Shown: one piece after another, positions 50,149 to 59,361 of the stretch | Layout: each line of letters begins with the position of its first letter | Numbering within the stretch: the first letter of the stretch is position 1 | Assembly (NCBI GenBank): GCA_964405435.1 | Contig: CAYOOD010000005.1 | Span: forward strand, 62,001 to 126,000 | Direction of reading: 5' to 3' | DNA: 64,000 nt | From: DVEG01 sp964405435 | GTDB lineage: Bacteria; Cyanobacteriota; Cyanobacteriia; Cyanobacteriales; Oscillatoriaceae | The notes under the pieces: generated by a model | Seen by the model: the letters and a program-made list of their open reading frames with translations, nothing else | Databases searched by the model: none | What the model was told of the DNA's origin: nothing | Program-made: the position numbers and the translations under genes

Positions 50149-52564
50149 ACTCTTTTCTCCTTAAAAAAGCGGGGAGCGCGTACAGGCAAATTGTTGCAGA
50201 GGGAAACAACCACGGCAGCAAAAGCGCCGCTGAGATGTACACTTGCAGGCTGACAAATCCGTACAGTAGCGGCGTGCTGTAGAATAGGATTGCCAAGCGA
50301 AAAAGACGGCGATCGCGTGATTTTAGTGCCAGAGAAACCGCCTTTCCTAGCACAGCCGCTACTGGGATCGCCCAGACATCGGGAATCGGCACGACTAGGC
50401 GATTATTTAGCAAGTGATGGATGATGTAGGCGTGAACTTCCCCGCCTGTAAATACCCGACGCGGATCGGGAGGCGTTTCGCGATCGCGCCAGTACCGAAC
50501 CGCCGCCGGCAGCGTAAAATTGTCCGCACCTTCTGCCGCCACTCCCGCCTCGCCATATCCCCCCGCCGCAACGATCGCAATCTGCTCTTTAATATCCCGC
50601 AATTCGGGAGAATCGGCGCGACTTTCCAGCAGTTTCCAAGCCGGAACGTGCTGATATGCTAAGTCAGGCGGAATGGAAAAATCAAGAATTGGATGCAGCC
50701 ACATTTGACCGAGTTTGTAAGAAAAAGCTGTGACGGGATGCAAGTGCAATCTTTGCGATATAATTGGATTTTGAGTAGAAGCGCTTATCTGGGATAAAAA
50801 ATGCCTATTACTTTTTAAAGAGGGTTGGTAAACTTGAGAAGCTTTTTCTAAATTTAACTGACGGGCAAGTGCTAGTATATACGAAAAAGGCAAGGGCTGA
50901 ATTTCGGAAGTTTCACGAGGTAAAAGCGTCGCGTACCAGCGGCGCAGCGTGATGTCTCCTGCCAAACTCCAATTTAAACTCGCGATCGCGGGATAAACTC
51001 CTATCCACCCTTCGACATCGTTGCGAATCGCTGCAAAAATAAACCAAGTTGGGTTATTTTTTTGCACGGCGGCTCGGAGAGACTGCGCCAAATAGCGATC
51101 GCCTTCTTCTTGCGGGCGATCGAGCAAATAATCTATCCCGATTATTTTAGCATTCAAAGTCGATAATTTATCCACCAACTGAGCTAAATAACGGCGATTC
51201 ATCGGCTTGGGATCGGAAATTTTCGCCTCTCTAATGGATTTCTCGTCAATTTGCACCAACAGCACCGGCGGCGTCTTTGGGGCGAAAATTTGACCCGTTA
51301 GCTGGCGGTAAATAGCTTGGATTAAAACGCGCTGCTCCAACAACCCCTGCTGCACCGGCAGTTGCCAACTCAGGAATAGAATTGCTGCCAGAGCAGCCGC
51401 TTCTTTTGGAGTCGGCAAAAAACGCGCGATCGCGACTTTCCAGCCCCTCGGTTCGATGCGAAACAGTTCTGCATCGGGATGGCGAAACAGAGCTGGAATC
51501 AAATAAGCAGACGGATAGGTGAGATTTTGCTTTAGTTTCAGGAATTGACACGCTGCTACTAGGGCATCGTGCACGTCTTGGCAATCAGCCAAATTTTGCA
51601 TAAATTGCACTAAAAATTCCTGGGCGACGCGATTGTGAATGGGTTCGCGCATGACGGCAACCTGACTCAATCCCAAGTCAATTAACGCGGAAGCGATCGC
51701 CATGCCGCTGCAAGAATTAAACAAAGCAAATTGCAGCCCCTGCTGTTTTGCTATTTCTAGAATGGGAGCCAGTTCGGCAATTGATAGAGAAGCCCTGGGA
51801 GCGATCGCCAATTCGCCGCCAGTCACCTCGGTTTCATTGCTGTGCCCCGCAAAAAATAATACATCCCAGCCGCGATCGTCCGCAATTGTCGCGCAAATTT
51901 TTGCCTTCAATTCGCCGACATTGACTCCCGGCTGCCAGCCGACAAACGCGATATCTGCTATGCGAGAAAGCGATCGCGCCGCCTCGCGCTCGCCTTGAAA
52001 ATTCAAGCCCGTATCGTCGCCTAAAATCACCAAAATCCGAGCCTTTCCCCGCGTTCTCCTTTTTCCCGTTTCCGCCCGAATATTGGCAGGCGTGCGGGCG
52101 ATGCGAATCGGGAGCGCTGCCGCAAATTCCGTGCCAATTTCCCACGCTTCCCAGGGAAAACGCGCCAGCTCCAGAGGTTCGCACGTCAGAAAAATATCAG
52201 CAGTTCTTTGTTGTTTTTCCCCTAGTTCTTGCCCTTTCGCAATTTGAGCCCTAATTTCAAATAACTCCGCCCCGCGCAGCCAGCGGTGAAATTCATACAT
52301 TAACTTGGCTTCTGCCTGTACCAATTTGGCGTGCCAGTCTATCGGCGGCGATGGCTGCGTGCCGCTTTCCTCTACCCGCCCCCGCAACGCCGATTTATAA
52401 AAACGAATATAAATGCGCTGCCATTCTTGGTAGAGCGTCGAGAGGATGGGCGGATAAGTGAGTACAGCAGAAAGTTGCTGCCCTCTTCCCCAAGATAGCT
52501 CAAACAGACAAGTCTCATTAATTTTTTGTATTTTCAAGCGAAAAATAGCACTAGGTAGAGTCAT
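50135..52564 (-). CDS. CHAT-CHASE2 membrane protein (caspase-like protease fused to extracytoplasmic sensor)
   Basis: 809 residues. The N-terminal 130 residues are a cyanobacterial CHAT-associated domain (FELSWGRGQQLSA). The CHAT domain (about 150-365) has the caspase-type dyad: H241 in VLFFAGHSNETE and C285 in ALFNSCSGMA. A membrane helix near 385-405 leads to a CHASE2 domain (about 410-690) with LVQIDEKSIREAK and IIGIDYLLDRP. Further helices near 720-800 return to the membrane. CHASE2 is an extracytoplasmic ligand sensor; CHAT proteins are cysteine proteases activated by partners. The architecture implies that an outside signal controls a cytoplasmic protease. It starts 5 bp after the DUF1822 gene and overlaps the downstream exported gene by 14 bp. 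Substrate and ligand are unknown. Confidence 0.9.
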   Translation of the reverse strand: MTLPSAIFRLKIQKINETCLFELSWGRGQQLSAVLTYPPILSTLYQEWQRIYIRFYKSALRGRVEESGTQPSPPIDWHAKLVQAEAKLMYEFHRWLRGAELFEIRAQIAKGQELGEKQQRTADIFLTCEPLELARFPWEAWEIGTEFAAALPIRIARTPANIRAETGKRRTRGKARILVILGDDTGLNFQGEREAARSLSRIADIAFVGWQPGVNVGELKAKICATIADDRGWDVLFFAGHSNETEVTGGELAIAPRASLSIAELAPILEIAKQQGLQFALFNSCSGMAIASALIDLGLSQVAVMREPIHNRVAQEFLVQFMQNLADCQDVHDALVAACQFLKLKQNLTYPSAYLIPALFRHPDAELFRIEPRGWKVAIARFLPTPKEAAALAAILFLSWQLPVQQGLLEQRVLIQAIYRQLTGQIFAPKTPPVLLVQIDEKSIREAKISDPKPMNRRYLAQLVDKLSTLNAKIIGIDYLLDRPQEEGDRYLAQSLRAAVQKNNPTWFIFAAIRNDVEGWIGVYPAIASLNWSLAGDITLRRWYATLLPRETSEIQPLPFSYILALARQLNLEKASQVYQPSLKSNRHFLSQISASTQNPIISQRLHLHPVTAFSYKLGQMWLHPILDFSIPPDLAYQHVPAWKLLESRADSPELRDIKEQIAIVAAGGYGEAGVAAEGADNFTLPAAVRYWRDRETPPDPRRVFTGGEVHAYIIHHLLNNRLVVPIPDVWAIPVAAVLGKAVSLALKSRDRRLFRLAILFYSTPLLYGFVSLQVYISAALLLPWLFPSATICLYALPAFLRRKEYAKT

Positions 52565-52569
52565 CGAGA

Positions 52570-53880
52570 TTAATTAGGGCTAAACGCAAACGGAGGTAGG
52601 GTTAAAGATGAACCGTCAGAGAGAGAGAGCGTGACCAAAAATTTCTCATCCCAGGTTCCGACAATTCGCGCGTAAAGATTGCTATCCTCGCTCTGTTCGT
52701 CGAGAAACACTTCCACCAGAACCCCTGTCAAATCGCTGACGCGCAGTTGAATTCCAGAGGGAAGAGTGCTAGTTGGCAGAGCGCTCAATACTAATAATAA
52801 CGTCCACTCTGGGACGCTTTGGGGAGAGAGGAGCGCCCACGTTACAGCATACAGCCGCAAAGAAATTTCTGCCAAGTTTAAATCTTGATAAGCCGCGCGA
52901 GCTGTGGAGGAAATTTCCATGCCGCCGCGCTCTAATTGGGTGAGGATGGCTTCTAATTGCTCAGCAGGCGATCGCAGGGCGGGGGCGGGCGCAAAAGTGG
53001 GCAGCAGCACCCACGACAATCCCCGCGCCAGTTCGTCCAATTCGTCGCGCAACCACAAACCCGCATTCACCGCTTGCTGCGTCAGCAATTGCAGCAGCTC
53101 TGACGGATTTATCAAGTTTTCGCCTCGGCTGCGGCGATACAGCCAGTCGAGTAATTCTGGACTTGCAAGCACCGCCGCCCCTTGCTCCCAACTGAGCACC
53201 TGCCACAGGGGCAGCTCGCCCAACTGCTGCAAACGTTCTGTTAAGTCGGCTTGCAGCCGCGACAGGAGCGCCGGACGGTTGGGAACGCTCGGAATCGCGA
53301 TCGCCGTCGGTTCCAAACAGCGCAAATACAGCAACAGGCGATCGGGTTCGCCGTCAAACCGCGATCGCGGCAGTTCGTAAATCCACTCTGGAGAGGGTTG
53401 TAAATGGGCTGCCAGATTCACCAATTCGTCGCGGCGCAAAAAACCGGCAATCCTCGCTTCTTCCGCCTCTTCCCGCACTTCTACTAAAACATAGAAATGG
53501 GGGATAAATTCTGGCAAATCGACCGCCGCTCTCGGCACCGACACGCGATCGTCACTCAGGCTGCCCGCCGCAATCAAACAAACTTTAAACTCGCCGACTC
53601 TCAAATTGCAAACCGCCTCAATTATATTAGCATATTTTGGCTGCACAGCCGTACAATTTTCCCGATTTACCCGCAAATCAGCCGCCCGTTCTTCCAGCCA
53701 TTGCTCGAAACTAAAGAGAGCCAAGGCATTCAGATAAGCCTGCCACTGCCGCAGCGGCACTACCTGCCGGCTCAATTCGACAGCTCTGTCGATCTGTTCT
53801 TTTTCCAGCGCGATCGCATCGGAAGTCAGCGCTTCAAAGTCTAGCAGAATATCATCAAAACCAATCAAATTATTAGTCAT
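52570..53880 (-). CDS. DUF1822 family protein
   Basis: 436 residues, soluble, with no signal peptide. The family is recognised from RQWQAYLNALALFSFEQWLEER in the N-terminal 70 residues, followed by a beta-rich segment (EAVCNLRVGEFKVCLIAAG, HFYVLVEVREEAEEARIAGF) and LPRSRFDGEPDRLLLYLRCLEP. DUF1822 is cyanobacterial, of unknown function, and recurs between a sigma-like gene and a CHAT-CHASE2 gene, as here. The C-terminal 90 residues (WTLLLVLSALP, VRDLTGVLVEVFLDEQSED) form a small beta domain. Gene spacing is 40 bp to the upstream sigma-like gene and 5 bp to CHAT-CHASE2, so all are co-transcribed. A possible role as adaptor or anti-sigma-like partner is inference. Confidence 0.88.
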   Translation of the reverse strand: MTNNLIGFDDILLDFEALTSDAIALEKEQIDRAVELSRQVVPLRQWQAYLNALALFSFEQWLEERAADLRVNRENCTAVQPKYANIIEAVCNLRVGEFKVCLIAAGSLSDDRVSVPRAAVDLPEFIPHFYVLVEVREEAEEARIAGFLRRDELVNLAAHLQPSPEWIYELPRSRFDGEPDRLLLYLRCLEPTAIAIPSVPNRPALLSRLQADLTERLQQLGELPLWQVLSWEQGAAVLASPELLDWLYRRSRGENLINPSELLQLLTQQAVNAGLWLRDELDELARGLSWVLLPTFAPAPALRSPAEQLEAILTQLERGGMEISSTARAAYQDLNLAEISLRLYAVTWALLSPQSVPEWTLLLVLSALPTSTLPSGIQLRVSDLTGVLVEVFLDEQSEDSNLYARIVGTWDEKFLVTLSLSDGSSLTLPPFAFSPN

Positions 53881-53920
53881 CTTCAGTTCTCATCTATATT
53901 CTTGGTTTGTAGTGAGGACT

Positions 53921-55336
53921 TTAGTCCTCCCTTTTTTTCAGGCGATGCGAAAGCAAGCGCCTGAGATACTGGCAGAGCCTGCGGGCAAATAAACTTTTTG
54001 CAGGACGGTTTCTCGGCACGCTAGCTTCTGCAGCCGCTTCTTTTATCACCGCTGCAATTTGTTCATCGAGAACCGCTTCCACCTCGCGATCGAGCGTCTG
54101 AAGGCGATCGGGATCGGCGTAAGCCGCTGCTTTCTCCAATATAAAGCCGCGCAGAAATTCTAACATTCGCTGGCGGATGTCGGCGCGAAACTCTTTCAGT
54201 TTCAGCAGGCGCGTCACTTGGTACTGAGCTTGCAAGCCCACAGCGCCAGCAATTTCGCTCATAGAGCGCCCCTGACAGTGAAACAGGCGCAGGGCTGCGA
54301 TAAATTTTTCAGCCTCTTGCGGTTTTTTGCGCTGCAATTTAGAAACGCGATCGCCCGTCACTTCCTCCACCGCCCGATCTAAACAAATAATAACCTGCTG
54401 GCGGTAGACTTGCAAAAATTCTGTCCGCTCGTCCGTATTTTCTAATTCACTCCTCCAGTCTGCCGATTGCCAGTTCTCAACTTGTTGGAGAGTATGGGGA
54501 TCGTCCAGAGATTTGACAGGCGGCGTTCCCCCTTTGACATAAAGGCGATACTCTCGCAAAAGAGCCGCCATATCTTGCAGGCGATTTAAAATTCGTTCCG
54601 GCGACAGATTCAGGGTAGTTGTCTGGAGAAACTGGCGCGCGATCGCCTGTAACTGATTCGCCGTTGGCGGCAAACAGTGCCCCTTCATTCCTCCTTGACG
54701 CTGGAGCAGGCGATCGGCACGATACACCGCGTGGTATGTTTCCAGCAACGCCGAATATTGGCGAATTTCTACAGCCGTTAAATCGTGAAACTCCGCAAAA
54801 ATTCTCTGCAATTGCTTGAGCGACGTATCATTTAAAATTGCCCAGTCACTGACGAGATAAACGCCTTGTTGCAACAAAAAAATATTCAGCTCTCGATGAG
54901 ATTTAACCAGTTTGTTTGTCCAGGTGCCTAAACTGCCGCGTTCCGGATCGAACGCCTGCAAAATTTCAGACGCCAGAGAGCGATAAGTGGGAGAAACTTC
55001 TCCGTTAACATCATCCAGAACAAAGGGAAATAAATCGCCAGCCGTGAAGCCGTGCGCTGCGCCAAACTGAGCGGCAAGTTGCAAGCAAACTTGTTTAATC
55101 TGGTTCGAGATAAAACAGCGCAAGCAAAGCCGAGCCATCTCAGAAACATTAGCATCTTTACAACGAACCAGCGCCAGCAATTGACGCTGTACCGGCACGT
55201 CGGCAATATCCGCCTCACCTTCTAATTCGGGAAATTGCTGCCAGAAAAAAGCTTTCGCGGGCTCGACAAGCTCCGTTTTGCCCCCTCCTGCGGCATCAAT
55301 CCGCGCCAATCTCCAGTATCGCGACGCTGCCCCCAT
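53921..55336 (-). CDS. Sigma-70-like regulator, first gene of the CHAT-CHASE2 locus
   Basis: 471 residues, helical. A sigma region 2-like segment is FDPERGSLGTWTNKLVKSHRELNIFL (about 130-155), followed by VSDWAILNDTSLKQLQRI. A C-terminal segment, FIAALRLFHCQGRSMSEIAGAVG (about 345-370), resembles the region 4 helix-turn-helix. Cyanobacterial proteins of this kind are often annotated as sigma-70 family regulators, but the -10 recognition aromatic residues are not evident to me. It may act with or instead of a normal sigma factor. Start ATG 55336. As first gene of the four-gene minus-strand unit it probably controls or senses the same signal as the CHAT-CHASE2 protein. An alternative is a pure protein-protein regulator derived from a sigma factor. 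Confidence 0.7.
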   Translation of the reverse strand: MGAASRYWRLARIDAAGGGKTELVEPAKAFFWQQFPELEGEADIADVPVQRQLLALVRCKDANVSEMARLCLRCFISNQIKQVCLQLAAQFGAAHGFTAGDLFPFVLDDVNGEVSPTYRSLASEILQAFDPERGSLGTWTNKLVKSHRELNIFLLQQGVYLVSDWAILNDTSLKQLQRIFAEFHDLTAVEIRQYSALLETYHAVYRADRLLQRQGGMKGHCLPPTANQLQAIARQFLQTTTLNLSPERILNRLQDMAALLREYRLYVKGGTPPVKSLDDPHTLQQVENWQSADWRSELENTDERTEFLQVYRQQVIICLDRAVEEVTGDRVSKLQRKKPQEAEKFIAALRLFHCQGRSMSEIAGAVGLQAQYQVTRLLKLKEFRADIRQRMLEFLRGFILEKAAAYADPDRLQTLDREVEAVLDEQIAAVIKEAAAEASVPRNRPAKSLFARRLCQYLRRLLSHRLKKRED

Positions 55337-55704
55337 GACGATTTCACCCGAGTTCGATTTGCTAGTTGCTGATTGTAGTCTCCGCCTCCGCTGCCGTTAC
55401 TTATCTCTAGAGTTCGCGAACTTATGCACGTTTGGGGAATGCTCGGAAAGCATGGGCCACAAAATGGCCCTAATGGTGCGGAGTGCGATCGCAAAAAATA
55501 CTGGAAAAAACAAGCGATCGCTTGTTTCTCAAAAAGAAATGAAGGCGCGCTCTCGTTGAGATAAGCCGCGCTATCCGCCTGCTAGGAGGAGTTAAAATGC
55601 CAATGGGTAAAAAGTCTGTGCAAGCTCCAAAGCCGACAGCGATGTCGAGATTTTGATAGAATGGCAGAAGGGAAAAACGGCTTTGTTAATAAACCAGAAA
55701 GAGA
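55337..55704. other. Divergent intergenic region; candidate micro-ORFs only
   Basis: Contains the promoters of the sigma-like operon (minus) and the hydrolase (plus). A 19-codon frame with a near-perfect Shine-Dalgarno is listed separately. A second 15-codon frame (55661-55708) ends in TGA overlapping the hydrolase ATG. Otherwise no feature is seen. Confidence 0.5.
55597..55656 (+). CDS. Candidate 19-residue small protein
   Basis: AGGAGGAG at 55584-55591 is followed, 5 nt later, by ATG at 55597. The frame encodes 19 basic residues (MPMGKKSVQAPKPTAMSRF) and stops at 55656, 48 bp before the hydrolase start. This Shine-Dalgarno is as strong as any in the window, which is why I list it. It could be a leader peptide, a real microprotein, or a decayed gene start. 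No family is recognised. Confidence 0.35.
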   Translation: MPMGKKSVQAPKPTAMSRF

Positions 55705-56640
55705 ATGAGTAACGCGCGATCGCAACTTTTAGTAAAATTCCAACCGAAACCGCTCGGCTCTCAACGAGATTGGTTTTGGCGCGGCTGGAAAATTCGCTAC
55801 ACCTACATTCGCCCCGCCAATTTCAACCCGGAAAAACCCGCCTTGCCAGTGATTTGCTTGCACGGATTTGGCTCGGCTCTGGGGCAGTGGCGATCGAATT
55901 TAATCCCCATGAGCCAGCAGCATTGCATTTACGCTCTCGATTTCCTCGGCTTTGGCGCTTCTGAAAAAGCTGCCGCCCGATACAGCGTTTGGCTGTGGGC
56001 AGATTTAGTGTACGATTTCTGGCGCACTTTTATCAATAAACCCGCTGCCGTCGTCGGGCACTCTCTCGGCGCACTGGTAGCGCTGACTGCAGTCGCCAAA
56101 CATCCAGAAATGGCGTGCGGCTTGGCAATGCTGACTCTGCCAGACGCCCAGGAAAAACAGCCGCCAGCTTGGGCAAGAGCGATCGAAAGAACCTTCGCGA
56201 ATCCTTTGCTGTTATTGCCCTTATTTAAAATAATACGCCAGCCCTGGGTCTTGCGTCAAGTGTTGCAAAAAATTTACCTCCGCCCGGAATTAGTCGATGA
56301 AGAATTAGTGGCACTATTTGCTACGCCGCCGCAAGATCGAGGGGCTTTGCGCGTGTTTTGTCGGCTGTCGCAATCCAGAAGCGACGACGATTACAGCCCC
56401 AAGGTGAAAGATTTGCTGCCGTGCGTGCAAGTGCCGACAGTGTTAATTTGGGGGCAAGAAGATAGAGTGGTTCCGCTTGCCGACGCTCGCCGCTTCCAGC
56501 AGCTAAATCCTCAGTTGAAGTTGGTAGAAATTGAAAATGCCGGTCACTGTGCATTTGATGAATATCCGGAGCGGGTAAATCAGGAAATTTTGGAGTGGAT
56601 AGAACATGAAGTGAGGAAGCAGGCTAAACCTACAGGCTGA
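55705..56640 (+). CDS. Alpha/beta hydrolase
   Basis: 311 residues with the alpha/beta-hydrolase fold. The oxyanion-hole strand is PVICLHGFGSALGQW; the nucleophile elbow is VVGHSLGAL with S120; the acid is in IWGQEDRVVPL and the histidine in ENAGHCAFDEYPE. A cap region (about 160-245) is rich in aromatic and basic residues. The overall look is that of cyanobacterial/plastid hydrolases close to the pheophytinase/haloalkane dehalogenase branch, acting on esters or chlorophyll derivatives; the substrate is unknown. Start ATG 55705, overlapped by the TGA of a 15-codon upstream frame. The gene is followed by an AGGCTgaAGCCT hairpin that touches its stop codon. Confidence 0.88.
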   Translation: MSNARSQLLVKFQPKPLGSQRDWFWRGWKIRYTYIRPANFNPEKPALPVICLHGFGSALGQWRSNLIPMSQQHCIYALDFLGFGASEKAAARYSVWLWADLVYDFWRTFINKPAAVVGHSLGALVALTAVAKHPEMACGLAMLTLPDAQEKQPPAWARAIERTFANPLLLLPLFKIIRQPWVLRQVLQKIYLRPELVDEELVALFATPPQDRGALRVFCRLSQSRSDDDYSPKVKDLLPCVQVPTVLIWGQEDRVVPLADARRFQQLNPQLKLVEIENAGHCAFDEYPERVNQEILEWIEHEVRKQAKPTG

Positions 56641-56793
56641 AGCCTGCGGCTCTACGAATGTTCCTATCGCCCCACCCTTCCAGGGTGCGGGCTGTTTCGC
56701 GGACGCTTTCCCTTAAAACTTTATAAAGATTTTTCTCAAACCCTTGCAAAACTGCTAAGTTTAAAGTAATGTTTTTTGGGATAATATCCCTTT

Positions 56794-59064
56794 ATGAAAA
56801 GCTTTTTAAACAAGATACGGCAGAGTCGGCGCGGGAAAACGGCTCAGTTCGCAGCGTCATTATTTGCATCGATCGCGATTCCCTTCGGGATAGCTGCGCT
56901 TCACGCCTCTACAGTCTCCCCAGTGGCAGGCATCCGCAGCGTCAGCGCAGCGCAAGAGCCGCAGGCAAAACAAGCACTGACGTGCGATTCCCTGCGGTTG
57001 CCCTCCGCTTCACGCCCCCCCGCTACCCCGCAAGGCACCCAATATCAAGCCATGCAGGTGGGAGACGTCAATTGGATATTTTTCCTCATCGCCGGCGGCG
57101 TGGTTATTGTTGTCGGCGTTGCCGCCTTTTCCACCCTCACCGGCTTAGTCATCGTCAGCGAGCGCGAAGTCGGCATCGTCGCTAAAAAATTCTCATTCAA
57201 AGGCAGCCTTCCCCCCGGTCGCATTATCGCTCTTAATGGCGAAGCGGGCTATCAAGCCGATACCCTCGCCCCCGGCTGGCACTGGGGATTTTGGCCCTGG
57301 CAGTACGACGTCCGCAAAGAACCCCTCATCGTCGTCCCCCAAGGCGAAATCGCCCTGATAGTCGCTGCCGATGGCGCTAGCATCCCGCCCGAACGCATCC
57401 TCGGCAAAGTCACGGACTGCGATAACTTTCAGGATGGCCGCAAATTCCTCACCAGCGGCGGCGAAAAAGGCCGTCAAATGGGCTTTCTCACCGCCGGCAC
57501 CTACCGCATCAATACGGCACTTTTCACCGTCATCACCGCCGCCAATTCTACCAAGCACGGCATCAGCCCCGAAAAGTTGCAAGTTTATAACGTCGTCTCC
57601 GATAAAGTCGGCATCGTCACGACTTTAGACGGGATGCCCATCGAAGCGGGCGAAATCGCCGGCCCCATTATTGCCAGTCACGAAAACTTTCAAAACGGAC
57701 AGAAATTTATCTCCGGCGGCGGGCGGCGCGGCTTGCAAGAGCAGGTACTTCTTTCTGGTGCTTGGAATCTAAACCCCTGGTTTGTACAAGTCGAACAAGT
57801 TCCCATGACGGAAATTCCCATCGGCTATGTCGGCGTGGTAATTTCTTACGTCGGCAAGGAACATCTCGACGTGAGCGGCGAAGCTTTCACCCACGGAGAT
57901 CTAGTCAATCCGGGGCACAAAGGCGTTTGGACGCAACCCCTCTACCCCGGCAAGCATCCCCTCAACATGCGGGTGATGAAAGTGGAATTGGTGCCGACGA
58001 CGAACATCGTGTTAAATTGGTCGGCTCGCACGGAAATGCACAAGTACGATGCTAAATTAGGCCCGCTGACGGTGCGTTCTAGAGATGGGTTTGCCTTCGA
58101 GTTGCAAATCGCTCAAATTATTCACGTCGGCGCTTTGGATGCTCCTAAAGTAATCTCTCGCGTCGGCTCGATGCAAAATTTGGTCGATCACGTTTTGGAG
58201 CCGATTGTCGGCAACTATTTTCGCAATTCCGCTCAGGATTACACGGTGCTGGATTTCTTGAGCGCTCGCAGCGAACGTCAGGCAGAAGCGGCTGATTTTA
58301 TCAAAACGGCGCTGCGCAGTTACGACGTGCAGGCGATCGATACTTTGATTGGCGATATCAATCCGCCCGCTGCTCTCATGCAGACGCAAACCGATCGCAA
58401 GATTGCTGAGGAGCAGCGCAAAACTTACGAGGTGCAGCAATTAGCGCAAACGCAGCGCCAAGAACTCGTCCGCTCTACGGCGCTCGCTGACATCCAGCAA
58501 GATATGGTGAAGTCCGAGCAAGGCGTGAAAATTGCCGAACTCAAGGCAAAAGCTGACATCCAGCAAGATATGGTGAAGTCCGAGCAAGGCGTTAAAATTG
58601 CCGAACTCCGGGCGAATGCCAAAGTTAAAGAGGTGACGGGGGAAGCGGAAGCCCTGCGAATTAAAGCTAAGGGCGAGGCAGAATCAATTCGCCTGAAAGC
58701 GACTGCGGAAGCGGAATCGATTCGCGCTACCGGTACGGCGAAGGCGGAAGCTTATCGCGCTGGCGTAGAGTCGCTGGGAGCGCAAGGGTTTACGGCGATG
58801 CAGTTGATGCAGATAGTGGGCGATCGCAACGTTCGCCTGATTCCCGATGTTTTAGTCGGCGGCGGCAACGGCAGCACGAACAGTTTGGTCGATGGCTTGC
58901 TGACGATGATTCTCTGGAATCAAACTGGCAAGCTGGTTACGCCAGAGCAGCTCAAATCTCCCATCCCAGAAATCCCCACCGAAACCCCTCTCGTTTCGGC
59001 AGAACCGCCGGCATCTATTACCGCTGATTTGGTAACAGATATGGCAAACTGTCGCGGTAAATAA
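56794..59064 (+). CDS. SPFH (band 7/flotillin-like) membrane scaffold protein
   Basis: 756 residues. A basic N-terminus is followed by a hydrophobic segment (WIFFLIAGGVVIVVGVAAF, about 90-110), which anchors the protein. A long SPFH region follows, with an internal duplication: PERILGKVTDCDNFQDGRKF (about 200) and AGEIAGPIIASHENFQNGQKF (about 285), each followed by a Gly-Gly turn and RxxQxxFL/VLL-type beta text. The C-terminal half (about 520-680) is a flotillin coiled coil rich in A/E/K, including a perfect 22-residue tandem repeat (ADIQQDMVKSEQGVKIAEL twice). A Gly-rich linker and a short tail end it. Such proteins organise membrane microdomains. Start ATG 56794; monocistronic, with a hairpin repeat downstream. 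Confidence 0.88.
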   Translation: MKSFLNKIRQSRRGKTAQFAASLFASIAIPFGIAALHASTVSPVAGIRSVSAAQEPQAKQALTCDSLRLPSASRPPATPQGTQYQAMQVGDVNWIFFLIAGGVVIVVGVAAFSTLTGLVIVSEREVGIVAKKFSFKGSLPPGRIIALNGEAGYQADTLAPGWHWGFWPWQYDVRKEPLIVVPQGEIALIVAADGASIPPERILGKVTDCDNFQDGRKFLTSGGEKGRQMGFLTAGTYRINTALFTVITAANSTKHGISPEKLQVYNVVSDKVGIVTTLDGMPIEAGEIAGPIIASHENFQNGQKFISGGGRRGLQEQVLLSGAWNLNPWFVQVEQVPMTEIPIGYVGVVISYVGKEHLDVSGEAFTHGDLVNPGHKGVWTQPLYPGKHPLNMRVMKVELVPTTNIVLNWSARTEMHKYDAKLGPLTVRSRDGFAFELQIAQIIHVGALDAPKVISRVGSMQNLVDHVLEPIVGNYFRNSAQDYTVLDFLSARSERQAEAADFIKTALRSYDVQAIDTLIGDINPPAALMQTQTDRKIAEEQRKTYEVQQLAQTQRQELVRSTALADIQQDMVKSEQGVKIAELKAKADIQQDMVKSEQGVKIAELRANAKVKEVTGEAEALRIKAKGEAESIRLKATAEAESIRATGTAKAEAYRAGVESLGAQGFTAMQLMQIVGDRNVRLIPDVLVGGGNGSTNSLVDGLLTMILWNQTGKLVTPEQLKSPIPEIPTETPLVSAEPPASITADLVTDMANCRGK

Positions 59065-59112
59065 TCTCTCGGTTAGGGATAAAATAGCGTGCCTCGTTCA
59101 GTCGTGAAAGCA

Positions 59113-59147
59113 GAAAAACCCGGTTTCTGGGAGAAACCGGGTTTCTG
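59113..59147. repeat. Hairpin repeat, family A, downstream of the SPFH gene
   Basis: GAAAAACCCGGTTTCT and AGAAACCGGGTTTCT around GGG, 49 bp after the stop. No T tail of note. A second inverted repeat, GAGTGCGGGCT/AGCCCGCACTC, follows at 59227-59280. Confidence 0.75.
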
Positions 59148-59226
59148 AGCATAACTACAAGCTAAAAATCCGGCAAGAACTGCTATATAGCGGTTCTATT
59201 TGAGTCGTGAAGTATGTTTATATCAG

Positions 59227-59280
59227 GAGTGCGGGCTCTCTCCCCGGATCTGACCGATCGCGGGCTAGAAGCCCGCACTC
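59227..59280. repeat. Inverted repeat with 11-bp arms
   Basis: GAGTGCGGGCT (59227-59237) and AGCCCGCACTC (59270-59280) with a 32-nt centre containing GATCGCGGGC. Dispersed-repeat type, upstream of the antitoxin-like gene. Confidence 0.65.
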
Positions 59281-59361
59281 GGATTTTCACAAATCCTGCA
59301 AGGAACGCTCTATATATGCTATACTTTTTTTAATCCTTTGCATTGGTTATTAAAAGCTGTT

